A DNA stretch of 64,000 nucleotides from positions 1,240,001 to 1,304,000 of the forward strand of contig OZ220734.1 in the NCBI GenBank assembly GCA_965116945.1, read 5' to 3'. The position numbers and the translations under genes were made by a program. The notes below the pieces were generated by a model. The model was not told the DNA's origin. It saw only the letters and a list, made by a program, of their open reading frames with translations, and did not search any database. The stretch is from Plut-88900 sp965116945 (GTDB lineage: Bacteria > Chloroflexota > Dehalococcoidia > Plut-88900). This document shows positions 61,822-64,000 of the stretch, one piece after another; the first letter of the stretch is position 1; the number at the start of each line of letters is the position of its first letter.

Positions 61822-61890
61822 GCCCCGAAGCTCCCGGGTAGTCCACCGGGGCGGCCATACGGCCGAAATGCTTCGGGGCTTTCTCTTTCT
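61822..61890 (+). terminator. Branched terminator of the small RNA unit
   Basis: 10-bp outer stem enclosing two 5-bp hairpins and followed by TTTCTCTTTCT. The tail overlaps the last bases of the convergent BtpA-like gene. Confidence 0.6.
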
Positions 61891-62689
61891 AACCCCTCCC
61901 CGCCGCCACCAGCCTCGCCACCCTCTCCGGGTCTACCGGATTGGACACTACCCCGTTGCTTTTGAAACTGGTCCCCACAATTACCCCGTCCGCCCATTCC
62001 AGGTAGTCCCCTATGTTCTCCTCTGTCACTCCACTCCCGACCAATACCGGCGTACCCTGGGGCACCACTTCCTTTACTGATTTCACGTCCGAGAGGTCGG
62101 CTTCCTCCCCGGTAAAGGATCCGGTGACTATCACCGCATCGGCCATTCCCCGGTAGACCGCGGCTTTGGCCGCATCTTGAATGTTCTGTTCACCCAGGGG
62201 CACGGCATGCTTGACCAGTACGTCGGCGAGCAGTTTTACGGGCGCTGCCAGCGCTGACCGTCTTCTCACAGTATCCTCGGCTCTTCCTTCGATGATGCCC
62301 TGGTCGGTAACCATCACACCCGTGTGCACGTTAGCGCGTATGAACTCGCCTCCGGTGGCATAGGCCAGACCGAGGGCGGCGATGGGGTCGTTGCGCAAGA
62401 CGTTTACCCCGAAGGGAACCTCGACGTTGTTGGCAACACTTTCGATGACAACTGCCATGGCGGCTACGGTCTCGGGTGGGACGGGCCCGCGCAGGAAGGG
62501 AACGTCACCGAAGTTTTCGAAGATGACGGCGTCCACCCCACCCCCGGCGAGGGACTCGGTATCCCGTTGGGCAAAGTCCACCACCGAATCCAGGTCGCCT
62601 TTCCAGCCGGGACTGCCCGGAAGCGGCAGCAGGTGGACAACTCCTACGATCTCTTTGGCGCCCTCGCGGCTCTTACTCAGTATTGGCAT
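61889..62689 (-). CDS. BtpA/SgcQ-family protein
   Basis: A 266-aa TIM-barrel protein of the BtpA family: GVVHLLPLPGSPGW near the N-terminus, the VDAVIFENFGDVPF strand, PFGVNVLRNDP and the C-terminal VLVGSGVTEENI and GVIVGTSFK phosphate-binding loops. BtpA was linked to photosystem I assembly, but in non-phototrophs the family is probably enzymatic. The start at 62689 has GGAGGAA just upstream. Confidence 0.87.
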   Translation of the reverse strand: MPILSKSREGAKEIVGVVHLLPLPGSPGWKGDLDSVVDFAQRDTESLAGGGVDAVIFENFGDVPFLRGPVPPETVAAMAVVIESVANNVEVPFGVNVLRNDPIAALGLAYATGGEFIRANVHTGVMVTDQGIIEGRAEDTVRRRSALAAPVKLLADVLVKHAVPLGEQNIQDAAKAAVYRGMADAVIVTGSFTGEEADLSDVKSVKEVVPQGTPVLVGSGVTEENIGDYLEWADGVIVGTSFKSNGVVSNPVDPERVARLVAAGRG

Positions 62690-62748
62690 AGTTCCTCCGT
62701 AGCTAGAGTATCCCGCCCTCCGCAAAAAGGGAACCATGGCCCGCGTTT

Positions 62749-62777
62749 TTGTTACCAGACTCCACGTCTGATAGAAT
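62749..62777 (+). promoter_or_regulatory. Promoter of the Rieske oxygenase gene with inverted repeat in the spacer
   Basis: TTGTTA (62749-62754), 17-nt spacer, TAGAAT (62772-62777). The spacer contains CAGAC-TCCAC-GTCTG (62756-62770), a perfect 5-bp inverted repeat that could be an operator. Confidence 0.5.
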
Positions 62778-62821
62778 CACCTGCATACACGGTTCAGACG
62801 ATTAGTGAGGGGTGAGGCGCT

Positions 62822-64000
62822 ATGGTAGTCACGACCAAGAGGGAAACTGAGACCCTTACAACCCGGGGCATCGACGTCCAGGACGAAGATTACGGGGCTA
62901 CACAGATCGGCCCCTTCGACTACGTGCCGAGGGTCGGGTTCCGGGAGTACTGGTACCCGTGCGTCTGGTCGAAAGAGGTGGGGCGGAAACCCAAGAACAT
63001 CAAGATGCTCGGGGAGGAGCTGGTCCTCTTCCGGGGCAAGAAGGGCAACGTCGTGGCACTGAACGAGTGGTGCCCCCACCGCGGGGCCCGGCTCTCCCGC
63101 GGCTTCTGCGAGTTTAAGGGCACTGTGACCTGCCCGTACCACGGCTACACCTTCGACGAGACGGGCACCTGTGTCGCCGGACTCATTGAAAGCACCGAAT
63201 CCCCTCTAGTCGGCAAGATGCGCACCAAGGTATACCCGACGGCCGAATGGAACGACATAGTCCTGGTCTGGATGGGAGAGACCGATCCCGTTCCCTTCGA
63301 AGAAGACCTGCCCTACGAGTTCTCCGACCCCACACTCACCGGTCGGAAGTACACCAGGGTCAAGATGTGGGAGACTAACTGGACCGAGCCCATGAACCAG
63401 GGAATCGACTACCACGAATTCTACTTGCATCGGGGCCTGAATTTCTGGCGGTTCGTGGACTGGCGATTCCCCTTCTGGCGGCCCAAGTCGGTATCTACGG
63501 GCGGCACGGAGATCGTTTCAGAGGGCGAGGACAACTTCTGGGTGAAGACTGCCGAGGCGAAGTTCGGGCATGCCGAGTACCCGGGCCTTGGGAAATGGCC
63601 CCGAAAGACCTGGTGGCGCAAACTACCTTCCCCCAAGACCCCCAACGCCGGGATGATTGCCACCGCAACCGGAGAAAAGGCCTGGGCCACCTACAACCAC
63701 AACCTCCAGCTGCCCACCAAGATCAGGGTCTGCATCGGCAGCCTTGTGCACCTGCGCTGGGGCGTGCCCGTCGACGAAGAGAACACGAGGGTCTGGACCT
63801 TCACCGTTTGCAAGACTCCCAAGACTGTATTCGGCAAGTTCTGGATGGATGTCTGGTACTACCTCTGGAACAAGCCCGCCCGGGTCGTAGCCATCAACGA
63901 AAAGGAAGACCTGGTCGTCTTCAAGAATGAGCACATCAACCTTGAGCGGTCGCAGAAACTCGGGCTGCTGGACAGGGGCCTGATCCTCTTCCGGCGGAAC
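62822..64000 (+). CDS. Rieske non-heme iron ring-hydroxylating oxygenase, alpha subunit; 3' partial
   Basis: Starts at the ATG at 62822 and stays open for 393 codons to the window edge. The Rieske [2Fe-2S] motif is CPHRG...CPYHGYTFD (CxH then CxxH). The mononuclear iron site follows in the MNQGIDYHEFYLH segment, with the Asp-Tyr-His-x4-His arrangement of the facial triad neighbourhood. It acts with separate reductase components, none visible here, in hydroxylation or demethylation of aromatic or related compounds. Confidence 0.9.
   Translation, partial: MVVTTKRETETLTTRGIDVQDEDYGATQIGPFDYVPRVGFREYWYPCVWSKEVGRKPKNIKMLGEELVLFRGKKGNVVALNEWCPHRGARLSRGFCEFKGTVTCPYHGYTFDETGTCVAGLIESTESPLVGKMRTKVYPTAEWNDIVLVWMGETDPVPFEEDLPYEFSDPTLTGRKYTRVKMWETNWTEPMNQGIDYHEFYLHRGLNFWRFVDWRFPFWRPKSVSTGGTEIVSEGEDNFWVKTAEAKFGHAEYPGLGKWPRKTWWRKLPSPKTPNAGMIATATGEKAWATYNHNLQLPTKIRVCIGSLVHLRWGVPVDEENTRVWTFTVCKTPKTVFGKFWMDVWYYLWNKPARVVAINEKEDLVVFKNEHINLERSQKLGLLDRGLILFRRN

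Larger units (their letters stand above)
61693..61890 (+). ncRNA. Putative structured small RNA with anti-SD match, tiny ORF and terminator
   Basis: After the promoter comes AAGAAAGGAGGTGATC (61698-61713), the complement of the 3' tail of 16S rRNA as known in most bacteria. A 14-codon ORF follows. Then a two-tier hairpin: TGTGC/GCACA (61779-61783 with 61809-61813) enclosing GGGTTCCG-TTTA-CGGAATCC (61789-61808). Finally a three-way junction: outer stem GCCCCGAAGC/GCTTCGGGGC (61822-61831 with 61870-61879), inner hairpins CCCGG/CCGGG and CGGCC-ATAC-GGCCG, and a TTTCTCTTTCT tail. No plus-strand gene follows for 900 nt, so it is not a simple leader. I do not recognise the RNA family. Confidence 0.5.

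Noticed and set aside
1..64000. CRISPR arrays, rRNA and tRNA genes, prophage or intact insertion sequence
   Set aside because: No regularly spaced direct repeats, no T-loop-like GTTCRA context with paired arms, no structural phage genes and no transposase were found on reading either strand.

Overview
The window looks like a chromosomal segment of a high-GC, free-living bacterium, most likely Chloroflexota of the SAR202/Dehalococcoidia type. This is an inference. It rests on the Thr/Pro-rich linkers that follow the lipoboxes, the tandem paralogue expansions, and the mix of flavin-dependent (LLM) oxidoreductase, Rieske oxygenase, class III CoA-transferase and MFS genes. No rRNA, recognisable tRNA, CRISPR array or intact transposase gene was seen. 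TGA, TAG and TAA all end intact genes, so the genetic code is standard.

Layout. 1-5.6 kb: the tail of a DNA methyltransferase fused to an HNH nuclease, a small membrane protein, an SRAP (abasic-site) protein, a class IV aminotransferase, a phosphonoacetate hydrolase and a RelE/HigB-type toxin-antitoxin pair with a visible promoter and operator. 5.6-10.7 kb: a large Lhr helicase and a PqqC/TenA-like protein. 10.8-16.5 kb: a minus-strand operon of two tandem acyl-CoA carboxyltransferases followed by two tandem MFS transporters. 16.7-22.8 kb: soxBDAG (heterotetrameric sarcosine oxidase) followed by metF. Sarcosine demethylation yields 5,10-methylene-THF, which MetF reduces, so this is a coherent C1 pathway. 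22.9-26.1 kb: RNase D, a P-loop kinase-like protein and a 1.4-kb repeat-rich stretch. 26.2-29.0 kb: McrBC with mcrB interrupted by an in-frame TGA. 29.3-38.9 kb: a class I amidotransferase-like hydrolase, gyrA, an alpha/beta hydrolase, a small membrane protein with a duplicated tail gene, an orphan HicB, an MMPL transporter and the NfeD/SPFH pair. 39.1-44.6 kb: proB and proA, separated by a 3-kb Type ISP-like restriction-modification gene. 44.6-48.5 kb: DUF362, DUF2283 and mnmG carrying an in-frame repeat insertion. 48.6-54.4 kb: two paralogous solute-binding lipoproteins and an amidohydrolase/tautomerase/LLM-oxidoreductase set. 54.6-58.9 kb: a NucS/DUF91-like nuclease, a TlpA-like thioredoxin lipoprotein, an orphan HigA, a methyltransferase and an erythromycin-esterase homologue. 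59-64 kb: MFS, CoA-transferase, a small structured transcription unit with a full-length anti-SD match, a BtpA-like protein, and the start of a Rieske oxygenase that runs off the window.

Three themes stand out. Short interspersed palindromic repeats (two main families, at least 16 copies) lie mostly downstream of genes, but two copies sit inside the mnmG reading frame. Tandem duplication recurs at four loci. Genome-defence genes are scattered singly among housekeeping genes rather than gathered in an island. The best candidate for something undescribed is the unit at 61.66-61.89 kb: promoter, near-complete 16S-tail complement, 14-codon ORF, multibranched RNA and terminator.
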